Assembly: GCF_008831285.2 (NCBI RefSeq)
Contig: NC_045140.1
Location: forward strand, 6,690,505-6,754,504
Reading direction: 5' to 3'
Length of the DNA stretch: 64,000 nucleotides
From: Nymphaea colorata
Taxonomy: Eukaryota > Streptophyta > Magnoliopsida > Nymphaeales > Nymphaeaceae
The notes beneath the pieces were generated by a model, which was given only the letters and a program-made list of their open reading frames with translations, was not told the DNA's origin and made no database searches. The position numbers and the translations under genes are program-made. Shown here piece after piece: positions 1-11,658 of this stretch. Every line of letters starts with the position of its first letter. Positions within the stretch are counted from its first letter, which is position 1.

Positions 1-1263
1 CGACAGGAGGCATATCTCTCCCTGCCTCTCTTTTTCCTCTCTTTTCTCGCGGAAGAATCCGTCGCAGTGGGAGCCAACTTGTTGAATGCAGCCACACGAT
101 AGCATGTTGCTGCGGCCATGGCCGTATCAGACCTGCAGCAAGTCACCCATGTTTATCTTGTTAGTTAATTCGTTTCGAGTTGTACCTCTTTGGGATCCCA
201 ACAAAATGGCTTCGTCTGTTTCACCGGAGGATTCACTTTAAGATCTTAAAATAGAAAAAAGGTGAAAGGATCAACAAATGTACCGAGGAAAGGGTATTTT
301 GGTAATTTATGAAAATGCCTTCACAATTTTTTTTTTAATTTTATCTTACAAAAAATTTTCTTTTTAAGAATAAAGTAAAAGTATTTTAGTCCATTAACAA
401 TTCTCATGCATGAAAAATCATGCACAATAGGACACGTATAACCAAGTTCATAAGGTTGCACCCGGTTTGAGTCTATAGCTTTGAGATGTTGTCAATTTCT
501 AACTTAATTAATATAAAGCCTAATATATAAGATTACAGTTTTGTTTCTGGTGAAGAAATCTCTAGAAAAAAGATTTCTTCATTTCTCTTACCTTTATGGT
601 TTTGGGTTAAATTAAGACTTGGGTAAAGTACAATAAAGAGTAACACTCATAAGAATCGAACGGACGAAACATTTTTTTTTACCTGACTTGCTTTATTATG
701 CCCCTTAAAAAATGTTACAGTTTAGTTGCAAATCAATCATTAGAAAATGAAAAAAAGGAAAAATCAAATGGAAAGAAAATTTTTGTTTGTCAATCAGACT
801 TCATGGATTCAAGTAAACAACTGGATTGTTTGATATTCACCATTGAAACAGATGGTGAAAGGGGAACGTAAATATGGTTAAATTGAAGACCTTAGTTTAC
901 GTACATATCAATCTCGCCATATTAAATATTCTGGAGCCTAAATCAGCCTTCCTCATATTCAAATTATTGTCCTTTTTAGGCTTTGTAACTGAAGCTCGCC
1001 CCAAGGCTTTCCATTTTGAAGGATTCCTTCTTATCCTCTAAAGCTGCACTGAAGAGTTCACATTTGCAGTGTCATTTAAAAAATATGAAATGCCGCTGTC
1101 AATTCGGTGAATCAGCAAAAAGTATTAAAAAATTATGGCCAATCTAAAAACATACATGAAAATTCTATTAAAAATTTTGCAAAAAACACTAAAAATGCAT
1201 AAAATGTGACACGTGGTACTTTTGAACGGGGACTCAAGTTGGTTATGTATTTGAAAATGATAC
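1..1263. other. intergenic, no gene seen
   Basis: The first 240 bases are less AT-rich than what follows and could be the edge of a transcribed region, but no reading frame or splice pattern supports a gene. The rest is AT-rich with homopolymer runs. I see nothing else in it. Confidence 0.4.
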
Positions 1264-1266
1264 TTA

Positions 1267-1516
1267 TCTTGTGTTTGATTACCATGGATCTGAGATCCGT
1301 GGTGATCTCAAATCACCGAGGATTTGAGATCCACGGTTTTCAAATCCGACCCTCCCCATCCAATTTCAAATCCATGTATTTTACACTAAAGTGTGCATTT
1401 GAAATCCACGTTAGGGGTGGATGCTGAAACTCACAGTTTGATACAACTGTGGATTTCAGCTATCATGGATTTGAGATTTACTCGGATTGAAGATCCGTGG
1501 AGAATCAAACGCAACC
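1267..1516. mobile_element. Tourist-like MITE (PIF/Harbinger type)
   Basis: This 250-bp element is bounded by imperfect terminal inverted repeats. The left end reads TCTTGTGTTTGATT; the reverse complement of the right end reads GGTTGCGTTTGATT. A TTA lies on each side (1264-1266 and 1517-1519), the target duplication known for PIF/Harbinger elements. The interior repeats ATCCGTGG/GATTTGAGATCC-like words in both orientations and has no coding capacity. It matches the element at 18203-18452 in length, end sequence and duplication type. Class assignment is inference from ends and duplication. Confidence 0.6.
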
Positions 1517-1519
1517 TTA

Positions 1520-2605
1520 GTTTGAAGCTAACCCCTCTACATGGAGAAGAGATTCCTCTTAAGATTTTGATTTAAAAAATGCAGAAAGCTCATTAACTGT
1601 TATGAGTGTGATCTCGCTTGCATAATCTGCCAGGAAAGTCTCTCTGAACTCAGCTTGCTTTACAGAAAGGAAAGATATCTTTAAAAGAAAAGTGATCGCA
1701 TCAACTTTATCTATGCTAATTATATATATATATATATATATATGCACTCACACACATTCTCTTGGTTTCAGACCTAGGTTCAATAATGAGTTGACCCAAA
1801 TCTTATCCCCCAGTTTTAGATATTTGGTTACCAAACTTTACAAAATTAGGCGCACTAGGTTGGCGAGAAGTGAGATTTCAAACACGAAGCTTATCAAATG
1901 TCCAGTCTTAATTTTGGCCGGATTTGAAAATCGCCAGGCATGGTGAGTCTTTCCTAAGGTGGTAGCATTCATTATTTATGTGTGGTTTGTCAGAAGATTG
2001 AGATGGGCAGACTCGCCTCAATATTGTACATCATCAGAGCCTAGCTAGTACATAATATAATATATATAAAAAGAGACAACATAGATTTTTTTCCCTACCA
2101 ATTGTTTAAAAATTGGTACATCTAAAGATTTTCTTTTTGGTTGTTGCATATTGAGTTGGGAAGAGGACAGTTTATGAGGGAAAAGCATCCAAATCAAAGG
2201 CTCATTGAAGGACCCATGCCATGTGTCTCAGTTAGCCTCCTTGGTTCCTAGCACCCTTTGTAGGGCCAGGTCCTAAAGAAGACTTTGATAGTAACAGGGC
2301 ACCTAACTTCCCATGCTTCTGCATGTTGAAGAAATTTTATGCTACCATTCATGTAAAACCACTGGAATCACTGTTATAAATGTCTGTTTATGAATCACGA
2401 TCATAAAATGAAAAAAATATAAAATAAAATTAAAATAAAAACTGAAATATACTAAAAATAGTGAAAAATGTGCAAGCAGTACTCTTGAATCCACGACAGA
2501 ATATAGCAATTTTTCCATCAACTTGATTTGAATTGGCCGATTGGTTCGAGCAGATTTTGATACGACTGGTTTGAACATTGATCATGATGTCTTGGGTCCT
2601 TGAAG
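1520..2605. other. intergenic, no gene seen
   Basis: AT-rich DNA with a (TA)n tract at about 1719-1742. Short open frames are present on both strands but none has protein-like composition or splice context. Confidence 0.4.
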
Positions 2606-2745
2606 ATGGTTGGTATAGGCGCAATAGCTTGAGTTGGGGGTTGGTAAGCAGTCAGTATGCATTTCGAGTGTCAGAATGGTTGGTATAGGCGCAATAGCTT
2701 GAGTTGGGGATTGGTAAGCAGTCAGTATGCATTTCCAGTGTCAAA
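2606..2745. repeat. 70-bp tandem duplication, two copies
   Basis: Two adjacent copies with a 70-base period (2606-2675 and 2676-2745), both beginning ATGGTTGGTATAGGCGCAAT, differ at only a few positions. The near identity suggests a recent local duplication. No coding function is evident. Confidence 0.9.
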
Positions 2746-3305
2746 AGCATCAACTATTTCTGCTGCAAAAGTAGGGTCCTTGGTGCATAAGTTGAAGTGC
2801 AATAGGAGTGTTACCTGATGCACTGAAAACAGACCATGTATCACAAAAAGACAAAGAATTGGGTAGAAACTTTGGCGAATTGGGTAGAAGACTTCTGCTC
2901 TGTGCTGAGCGGTGGATCTCCACATTATGAATTGTACGTTTACTAAACCTACACGACTCTAGATTTAGTATTTGAACCAAGTACTAAACCCACATGCATA
3001 GGGCTGTCTTTGATTGGACGGGAAGGTACTCAAACTACTCAGACTTTAGTAACGTAATATTCTATTTGAAAAGTGTACAAACTGAATCGTAGGGGCTCAG
3101 ATCTGGGCATCCCTTCAAACTCCACAAAAGGTTCATCCAAATTACTGAGGTTCTCTACTCCACAATCAATAATCAATTGATTTTTAATTCTCTGAGTAAA
3201 AAAAAAGTAACATGCTTTAGATTCTTGGCATCTTGAAAGATGATTTCCATTAAACTAATCCTAGAAAGTTAATAAATCGAATTCCAACCCAATGTACCCT
3301 TTATC

Positions 3306-3851
3306 GTGTCAATTTATCAGATGTTCACATATTGGGATTCAAATCTTACTATATTCGAATCTGACTTTTAAATTCACAACTGAACAAGAATCGCACTATG
3401 ATATACTAAGAGCCAACTTCTAGAATGTATGCAGCGGTGGTGCTTAGGGGGACCCGCATGGGCCTTGGCCCTCCCTCAATTTTTTTTAAAAAATTTACAT
3501 GTAAATTTTAGAAAATTTTATTTGTCCTATATAAAAATTTTGAAAAATGATATTTCAGCTTATGTCAAAATTTTAGAAACTTTAATTTGGGTCTCTCTTT
3601 GAAAAATTTCTGGCTCCACCCCTGAATGTATGAATATTAGAGATAGAAAAATTTAGATACACATATCGATGTTTATTATCCGATCAGATATTTATTTAAA
3701 ACTGAATGTGAACTTAGATTTGATCCAATGTCATTTCTTAAATCTGAATTTTATTTCCTTTCTCAATATGATGCTAATTTTTTTATATTCTAATTATTTA
3801 AAAAAATATAGTCCAACGTTTGATGCCCAATCCATTTCATTGACATCCCTA
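3306..3851. mobile_element. dispersed repeat family 1, copy interrupted by a nested MITE
   Basis: The right end (CATTGACATCCCTAA near 3839-3851) matches the terminal repeat of this family. The left end (GTGTCAATTTATCAG near 3306) is degenerate. The interior has the family's TCAGAT/AATCCGA-rich sequence. The copy is split by the element at 3432-3623. A paralogous copy at 27321-27757 carries the uninterrupted junction. Confidence 0.5.
3432..3623. mobile_element. hAT-like MITE (family 2) with target duplication
   Basis: This 192-bp element begins CAGCGGTGG; the reverse complement of its right end begins CAGGGGTGGAGCCAG. A perfect direct repeat GAATGTATG flanks it (3423-3431 and 3624-3632), so 8 or 9 bp were duplicated, in line with hAT elements. 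The interior is AT-rich with no coding capacity. Related copies are at 4970-5163, 17880-18044 and 40880-41031. Superfamily is inferred from duplication size and the CAGGGG end. Confidence 0.75.
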
Positions 3852-4969
3852 ATTAATCACATTAGCAATAGTAAAGTTAGATTTACATAAAGCAGAAACA
3901 TAACAAGTATTGCAAAAGATTGAGCAGTTCAACTCATTAATTAATTCCCACCCCAAGTTGATAGCAATATTTGATCATATAGCATGTACTCTATGCTGTA
4001 GTATCGTTGAAATGGGAGTCATATTCAAACGGCAGTGCACTTGGACAACTGATGATAATTAAATAACAACTACACAAGCATATGATCCCATTTGCAATAA
4101 TTAATTGGATGGACCTCTAAGTTCATTAGGGGTCATCCTCACAGAGTGTTTCTACTGTCGAACGACCTTTTAACGATGCTATTTACACGAAACCACTAAT
4201 AAGAAGATGCTTAAAAAATAGTTCGTCGAGGGGCAGCATGCATGTGCAAATTGAAGTGTGCCTGTAACATAGTCAACAAGCATTATTTTGGCGGTGAATA
4301 ATGCCATCATATTTTCCTCACATTAATGAAAAGCTCATGAATGCTAAGAATGATGAATTCATGAAAAATTATGGGCACCAAACAGCCAACAACATTTTTT
4401 TTTTCCAATTCACATTAAATTAGTGCACTGTGCCCTCCATGCTGCTGTCGCTGAACCATGGAGTGCCGCTCCTTGTTAGCACTCAGTAGGTGAAGTAGCT
4501 CTCAGTAATGTTCTTCACTCGGCAATTATTGAACTCAACTTGTAAAAAAACAATAATAATGATAATGTCAGAAATAGTTGCATTAAAGCAAGAAGGGGCC
4601 ACGTGAAGGAGATATGATACAGTTAATCTGCACTTTGTGCAGTAACCCCAAATCATCATGAGAAGATGAATCGCCATGAAAAGAACGGGAGAATATCAGA
4701 AGGGACATGAGAACTCCGGTTTCCTACGTCTCTTTATCGAACTTAAAGTTTGTTTATTACGCCATCTTATTTATTTATTTGCATGTTTGCTTTTATATTT
4801 CTATTCCATCACTATCACCACTAGCTTTTGTCACAACATATAGCGACTTTATGGAAGACAACCACCAAAATTAACGCTCTTATGGAGACTAGATTTAAAT
4901 GAGATGGAGACTGTATTTAAATGAGATATCATGATCTACAAAAATAGAACACTTTCCCAGCTCATTAAG
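3852..4969. other. intergenic, no gene seen
   Basis: AT-rich single-copy-looking DNA. I see no gene, RNA or clear element in it. Confidence 0.4.
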
Positions 4970-5163
4970 CAGAGGGAGAGCCATAAATTTTTCATGAGGG
5001 GGCTCGAATTAAAGTTTCTAAACTTTAACTACGGTCGAAATATCATTTTTCAAAATTTTTATATAAAACAAGTGAAATTTTTAAAAATTTACATGTAAAT
5101 TAAAAAAAAAAAAATTAAAGTGGGGCTGGTAGCCATGCAGGCCCTACCTTGACTTTGCCCATG
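4970..5163. mobile_element. hAT-like MITE (family 2)
   Basis: The left end reads CAGAGGGAGAGCC; the reverse complement of the right end reads CATGGGCAAAGTC. Flanking 8-mers TCATTAAG and CTGTTAAG share the last five bases, fitting a worn 8-bp target duplication. The interior shares the TTTACATGTAAATT core with the copy at 3432-3623. Confidence 0.6.
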
Positions 5164-5171
5164 CTGTTAAG

Positions 5172-6031
5172 TGATTTACTTACTCAAACATTGAAGTTGG
5201 CTATATATACAAGCTTGTGTGATTGACATTTGCCATGGGTCAGAGGAACACATGTCATGCATGGGGGGATGTGCACGGTGCATCCCAACAAAAGTAACCA
5301 TAGTCCATTACGAAAGTGGCTGAAAGAATTGCATGGGGTGTCGAGGCCGACCATTTATCAAAGATGCCCAACTTAGGCCATACTTTCCGGCGTATACTAG
5401 CTGTTAAGCTTACTTCCACAAGCCAAACATTGAAAAAAAAAAAAGTGATATAGTACAAGTAAAGAAATTGACTATAATAGGAACTGTCGTTGGTTGATAC
5501 ACGGTCTGGTGTTTGTTTACATCATCCTTATATTATGAGAAGAAGGTGCCTTGATTGTATATTTGGTCACTTGGTTAAAGCCAAACAAACACCCTAAACA
5601 AAATTTGATTTCAGCTAAACTAGTGGTATAATGTTAAAAAATTAAATCATATCACCTTTGCGTGCAATCAATTTTGATCTTGTGGCTCATAATGGCCCTC
5701 AAAGATTCTCATTTTATATATATATATATATATATAAAATTTGTGCAGTAGATTAAAAGAAGACTGTACTGATAAATAGTTTTTACATGTCATATCCATG
5801 TACAGTTTCCCGTCGATGTACCTAAGGAGATAGACTTGCTGCCAGCTGCAGATGGAACATTTGATGTACCTTGTGCTCGTTGTGCCAAATCATAAAACCC
5901 CATGTACCCTCCTCCATGACAGAGAATGTCATGATCTGATGTATAACAATAATGTTCAACCACAGTAAATAACAAGACTAATGCATTTATTTGGTCAGAT
6001 GCCCAAATGTTAGCTAAATCTCATCATAATG

Positions 6032-6033
<2 letters not shown>
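5172..6033. other. intergenic, no gene seen
   Basis: AT-rich DNA with a short (TA)n tract near 5715-5735. I see no supported gene. Confidence 0.4.

Positions 6034-6091
<58 letters not shown>
6034..6091. repeat. (TA)n microsatellite
   Basis: An uninterrupted TA tract of about 58 bases, directly beside the diverged tandem array that follows. Confidence 0.95.
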
Positions 6092-6093
<2 letters not shown>

Positions 6094-6480
6094 ATTGTTC
6101 AAACTGCTGCTTTTCAAATAAAATTAAAGTAGTTTGCGACATGCCCAAATCTCTCTCTGTCAAATTGCTCCTGGGTTTACATCTACAATGTCGGATTGTT
6201 CAAAAGCTGCTTTTCAAATGGAACATAAGTGGCTTCTCGCTCACACTCTCTCTCTATCTTCATCTGCAAGGCTAGATCGTCCAAAGCTGCTTTAAAATGG
6301 CACTCAAGTGATGTTTTGACATACCCAAATCTCTGATTCCCTCTCTTCTTCTTCTTCTCTCTCTCTTATAATGTCCAAAAATTGCTTTCAAAATGAAATT
6401 TAAGTGGCCTGCAGCAGACCCAAATCTCTCTCTCTAAATCAATCACTTTCTCTTAGAGAGAGAGAGAGAGAGAGAGAGAT
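6092..6480. repeat. diverged tandem repeat, about four units of 85-100 bp
   Basis: Four successive blocks each contain a variant of GATTGTTCAAA, then GCTGCTTTTCAAA, then AAGTGG, then CCCAAATCTCTCTCT. Block starts are near 6093, 6193, 6274 and 6371. Units vary in length mostly through the CT-rich tail. The array is bounded by TA and GA microsatellites. No coding frame spans it. Confidence 0.7.
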
Positions 6481-7704
6481 TTGGAGGATAGGGAGTGTCA
6501 TATATAGAGTATAGTATTCGTGATTTATGGTCGTCTGTGGTTTTCCACCTTGAGCTTTCGTAGTTGTACTGAAGCAATTAATTTAGCTTGGACAGAATAA
6601 GGCCACCAACGCAAGGAACGGCCATATGTATACAAATAAACTGAGCACATTAACAGAGAGACGAGTCCATGGTGGAAATCAGGTTCATGCTGATAGAAAA
6701 GCCATGACCTTAGCCCTTGGAGCAAGTCTTGTGTTATTACGGCCAGGCCCACCCACCTTTCTTTCTCTTCAAAAAAGTGGCCCACATTTAAGGAATCTAA
6801 ATGACTGCAATACGTCTCGTTACTTCTTTGATTTTGAATCCGTCCTCTTGACTGTGGTAAAGAAATTTAGATCTAATTACTAATCTTGATTTGAATTAAA
6901 GAATACAGTCTCAGTCACTGGATTCGTACGTGTAGGAACTTGGTATATATTTGAGAGGGATCAGATGTAATCTCTTATCGATGCTTGATCTGATTTTGAA
7001 TCAGTTTAATCGGATGTGCTGACAATATTTAAATTTCATAGAGGCAATTTGTGAGAGGCGGATGTCCCTCTCCTCCTTTTCCTCCATCACTCAAGGTTTA
7101 GGGTTGCTTAAGGACATTTGTAAGGCTATGTCACAATGGTATGGGTGCGGGTGCGGGTACGAGGGTACGGCGTTTTTGTAAATCTTAGTACGACGAATAT
7201 CATATATTATTACACTAATTTTTGTAAATTTGAATTGGGTAGTTTTGGAATTTGAATTTCATTCAATTTGTAGTCCAAAATAATAATACCCATGAAAATC
7301 GAACTGACCGCTAGGTCTCACCGACCTGCCAGCTTGACAAGCTATGCGACACATGATACTGATTGTGGTTCATGTTTGATATGCAGAGTCTGAATTCAAA
7401 TCCGAGATATTCAAAACTTAAATTTGAATGGGGTAGTTTTGAAATTTGAATTTCATTCAAGTAAGTCTATATATTGAGCGGAATTCCTTAAATTTGGTCT
7501 TATGTTGGTTGGATCTGAATTCAATTTAGAAAAGAAAGAAAAGGATAAGGTCGCGAATACGATTAATCCAATTACATAATTGGATTCACTGTAATGGGGG
7601 GCCAGTCCAAACAGTTTAAGTCCTTTAACTGAAAATTAGTGCACTCGCCATAAATGAGCCTAAGAACATTAAGGTTTCTCCAGGTAGAAAATGAGAGGTA
7701 GATA
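6481..7704. other. intergenic with a 41-bp direct repeat
   Basis: No gene is evident. A 41-base segment at 7226-7266 recurs at 7420-7460 with about two differences; both contain GGGTAGTTTTG followed by AATTTGAATTTCATTCAA. This may be a relic of an old element. Confidence 0.5.
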
Positions 7705-7965
7705 ATAAGGATGTCTATGGATCAGATAAGAACAAGATGCATATGCATTTGAATTTAGATTCGAACACAAAGGAAGAAAAGTCCATACTAAATCCGAATC
7801 CAGCTTTGCTTTTTTACATCCAAATCCGACTTTTAGATGCTCGACCCAATTTAAACTGTTTGAATATAAAATATATTTAATTGAAACTGAATCTGAATCT
7901 AAACCATAGATGGATTGGACATTTATTCAAATCCAATTAGATGTCATTTCTTGGGTCTCGATCGT
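7705..7965. mobile_element. dispersed repeat family 1, truncated copy
   Basis: The left end (ATAAGGATGTCTATGGATC) matches the family 1 terminus. The interior has alternating GAATCCGA and CAAATCCGA words. The right terminus is not recognisable, so the copy is truncated or heavily diverged. Confidence 0.45.
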
Positions 7966-10620
7966 CTGTCAAAATTTTTTCCACGGCTGACTTTTTTGAG
8001 AAAATTGTGTTGGATTTGAGTCTTGAGATGGGAAGAACGTCCAAGAAATAGGTCACATTTTTCAAGCGAGGGGAAAGAGGGGCTGAGCCGTTTTTCTTGT
8101 TTTACGCGTCACTGTTTGCATATAATGCGATATGAAGAAGGACAACCAACTCCTCCTAATAAATACAACTCAGCCTCGCTAAACACCAAGCTGCCGACAC
8201 TCTTCAGATGCTGACCCCCTTCCCATGAGGGCCACCATTAGAATAATACGACGACTTTACAATATCTCGTCCATATATCTATATATATATATAATGAATT
8301 GTTTCATTCTAATTAATTTTTGGATGAAAAAAATTCTTGAACTCACAAATTCACAAGTTATATATAATTATATATAGAATTTGTACATTTTTTCATGTAA
8401 GTTTGAATGGAGAAATCCTTTGGCTCACAATTCATAGTTTTATATGATTAATCACATTCATCTCCTGAGAATTTATAGTTAAAGGAAAGTGAAAATGATT
8501 ACAATATTATATAATTATATATATAAAGCAATTTTGATATTTTTTTCATTATTTTAAAAATATTTAAGAGTTTTTTTATTTTATTAATTGTTTAAATACG
8601 TTTTTTTTCGATTTTTACCGCATCTACACATAGTTATTAGAAAAACAAAAGAGAGAGAGAGAGAGAGAGAGAGATTGCACATGAGAGGAATGAAGGAGTA
8701 GGGGGAGGGAGAAAGAAGTGAAAGGGCGAAAGGGAAGGAAGGAGGAGAGAAAGGGTCCCACCGTCTCACACGTCTTATCAGGTGGAAAGAGACGGCGGTG
8801 GGCCCACCATGTCGGCTCTCTCTTCATTTATTTATTGCTTTTTGCAATTTTGTTTTTTTTGCCTTTCTAAATGCATTGGCATTTAGATCATTGGATGACG
8901 CCGACACAAAACAGCCCCATTTTTCAACAGAAATAAATAAATATTTACTATTAGTAAAAACTGGGCCATTGATAACCATACTAGTTTTATATTCTTCTTT
9001 TTGAAAAATATAATTTTCATTTTTTGGAGATTTGCAGGCCATTCAAGCGAGCATATTTAATTTATATGCAACACCGAATTCGGTCATAAAACTTCTACTT
9101 ACGAGCAACTTTCTTTCATTTTTGCACTAACTTTCGGGTTCATTAAAGTAAGTGTCACACATTTCATAGTCATAGGTAAATAAGCCTTGGATGAGAACAT
9201 TAACTGCAAGGCATGTGAAAGGAGGGAAGCACTTTCCTTTTCATATAGAAGGTGAGAGGGAGCTCCCTTGGTTTACCACTGGCCATTTTGGGATATCCCA
9301 TGGATCCATGTCCTTTATAGCAAGTTCAAAAATTGTCTCTTTTCCTTCTTCTACTCAACAATATCTACCCAGTTTGACTTCATATTTTGTCTTGATAAAG
9401 GTAATATATATATATATATATATATACAGGTCAGAGATAAAAACTAGACCCTTTAATTTTTTGTTAAAAATTATTTTAAATAAAATATAAACATCCCAAT
9501 ATATTTACAAAACTTAGTTTGATATAAAAACTGCTTTGAATCAAGTTGTTTTTATAAAGAATGTTTGTTTTTATATTAGGAAATGTTGATGCTATGGAAG
9601 CTATTCTTTTTTTTTTTTGCTTATTATGAAAATATTGTTAAAACCTAAAAAAATGATAAACTTAATTTATATTTTGCGTCAATCTATATTACAAAAAACT
9701 TTAAATATCATATTTAAATGGTTTGATTTTTGTCTCTGGTTTATTTGGTCTGGTTTTTAGCCATCACTATATATACAATGCATGTAAGATTTATGGATTT
9801 AGTCATATATCAATAGAGGCGTGTCGGCCTGCTGCCCGCCGATACACGTCTCTTGGTCATTAAACTGCAACTGATACGGACCCGATAAAACCCGTAACGA
9901 TCCGTACCCGGCATTTCTCTTCCATTTTTAAAAATTTTCACGAATTTATTTTAAAAATAAATTTGAAAAGAAAACATAAAGAATTTATTATCTTAACGAT
10001 GGCTCACGTGGCCGACACCAGCATTGCTTAGGTGCCAAAAAAAAAAAAAAATTGCCGGTCCGGACCTAAATCTATCTAGGTATATATCCTCTATAATTTA
10101 TGTTCAAAGTTGTTTTAATAAAAAATATGAACCTTTAATGTGGTTACAAACACTACTTAAATATAAATCATGTTTTAGTTTAAATCATATTTATAAAAAA
10201 ATTGATCAAATTTAAATGTTGTAAAAATAGTTTACTTTTTTATTATTAAAAATATTATTTAAATAAAATATTTAATACTAAATGATGGGGAAACGATCTA
10301 CTCACTGACAAGTTTAAATAAAATCCACGCGGTGCGACTGCCATGGTCTCGAAAGGTGATGGAAGTGTTACTTTAATAATATATTGTAAAAATAACGAAT
10401 ACGATGTTTTAGTTATTTTTCTCGTAATCCAAGCAGCACAGGTAACTCGGCTTCAAAAGTTTCACGTCCAAAATTTCATCGCTCGACTGTCGTGGTTACT
10501 ACCATGAAGAAGTTCAGCACCCCGACGGTCCACAGATCCGTGTTCTGTACGTAACTTAGAAAGCGTTGAATGACAGTACAGAAACAAGAGTTTTCTGAGC
10601 CAGAAACTTGTTTTCCACCA
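7966..10620. other. intergenic, no gene seen
   Basis: Strongly AT-rich DNA with a (GA)n tract near 8651-8674 and a (TA)n tract near 9402-9425. Several open frames exist only because of low-complexity sequence. No gene or complete element is supported. Confidence 0.4.
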
Positions 10621-11076
10621 TTGATTTCGGGAGATGGACTTCAAATCCACCAAACAGCTGTTTGCCGTATTGAATGAAGAAGAAGGTTCGGAGAGAGAGA
10701 GAAGCAGAGACTCAGAGGGAGAAAGCTGTAAAGGGATTTGGCAAACCATATTAAAGAGGCAGGGACGGGGAAGGACCACCCTTGCACCCCTTTTTAAATG
10801 GATTTCTGTGGGTTTTTCTTTTTTTTCTTTTTTCAAATTTAACAGGGCACACTGTAAAACAGCCGTAAATCTTGAGGGGGCCCAGAACTCCATGCCCCTT
10901 TTAATGGCGGATGTAAAGAAAAAGAAGGAGATTGGTGAACTCCCCAAAAGGAAAAGAGATGAGAGGTGAAAGAAAGAAGATCAATGCACACACACACTTG
11001 TCTAGAAAGTGGCTTCCAACCAACCGATTGGTCCACATAGGGGAGGGGGCCCCATCCCTCCCTCCTCCTCCCCTCT

Positions 11077-11658
11077 TATAAATTTTCCTCCCCCACTGCT
11101 GTGATTTCTAGAAATCCCCAATCCCCAATTGAGGATTTCAATGGTTTCCAGGCTTTTCTGAATTAGTGAGGCTTGGTTCAGTAGCACCCTACCCACATTT
11201 GCCATTTAGGAGAATCTTTCTCTCCTTCTGTGTCTCTCTTTCTTTTGCTTTCTGTACCAAAGTTACTGTAATTAGATCTTTGTCAGCTTCCTATGAACTC
11301 CCTATCTCACATGCTACTGTCCAGAACCCAATGGTGTTTGTACTTGTTGTTTTAGATCCAAGATAGATCCCCCTCTCTCTTTTCTCTTCTTATTTTTCTA
11401 AATAAAGACTGGTGGTGTCTTCTTCTCGTCTTATTGCTGTGGGTAGAGATAGAAGAACAGGTTTGGAGGGATTTTCCTCTGTTTCTGTCCTCCGCAGAGT
11501 GAGAGACAAAGCGCAGGAAGCTGCCTTTCGGTCTCGCTTCTTGCTGCGAAGAATCTCCTCTTTCTAGAGAGAGAAGCGTCGAGAAGAGGCAGGTTTCTCT
11601 TCTTCGGCCACTGGTTTCTGAAAAGAGAGACGAAGAGTACGGGAATAGAGAAGGCAGA
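11077..11658 (+). promoter_or_regulatory. TATA box and leader of the GAE gene
   Basis: TATAAATT at 11077-11084 lies just downstream of a pyrimidine patch (CCTCCTCCTCCCCTC), a usual plant core-promoter arrangement. It implies transcription from about 11105-11115 and a leader of roughly 550 bases. The leader holds several upstream ATGs. It could also hide an intron: an acceptor-like TGTTGTTTTAG ends near 11352, but no convincing donor was found. The main start has a favourable context (AGAATGGG). Confidence 0.5.

Noticed and set aside
10462-10969. Opposed open frames of 161 and 111 codons upstream of the GAE promoter
   Set aside because: Both are low complexity with no splice context and no protein-like conservation; they overlap each other.
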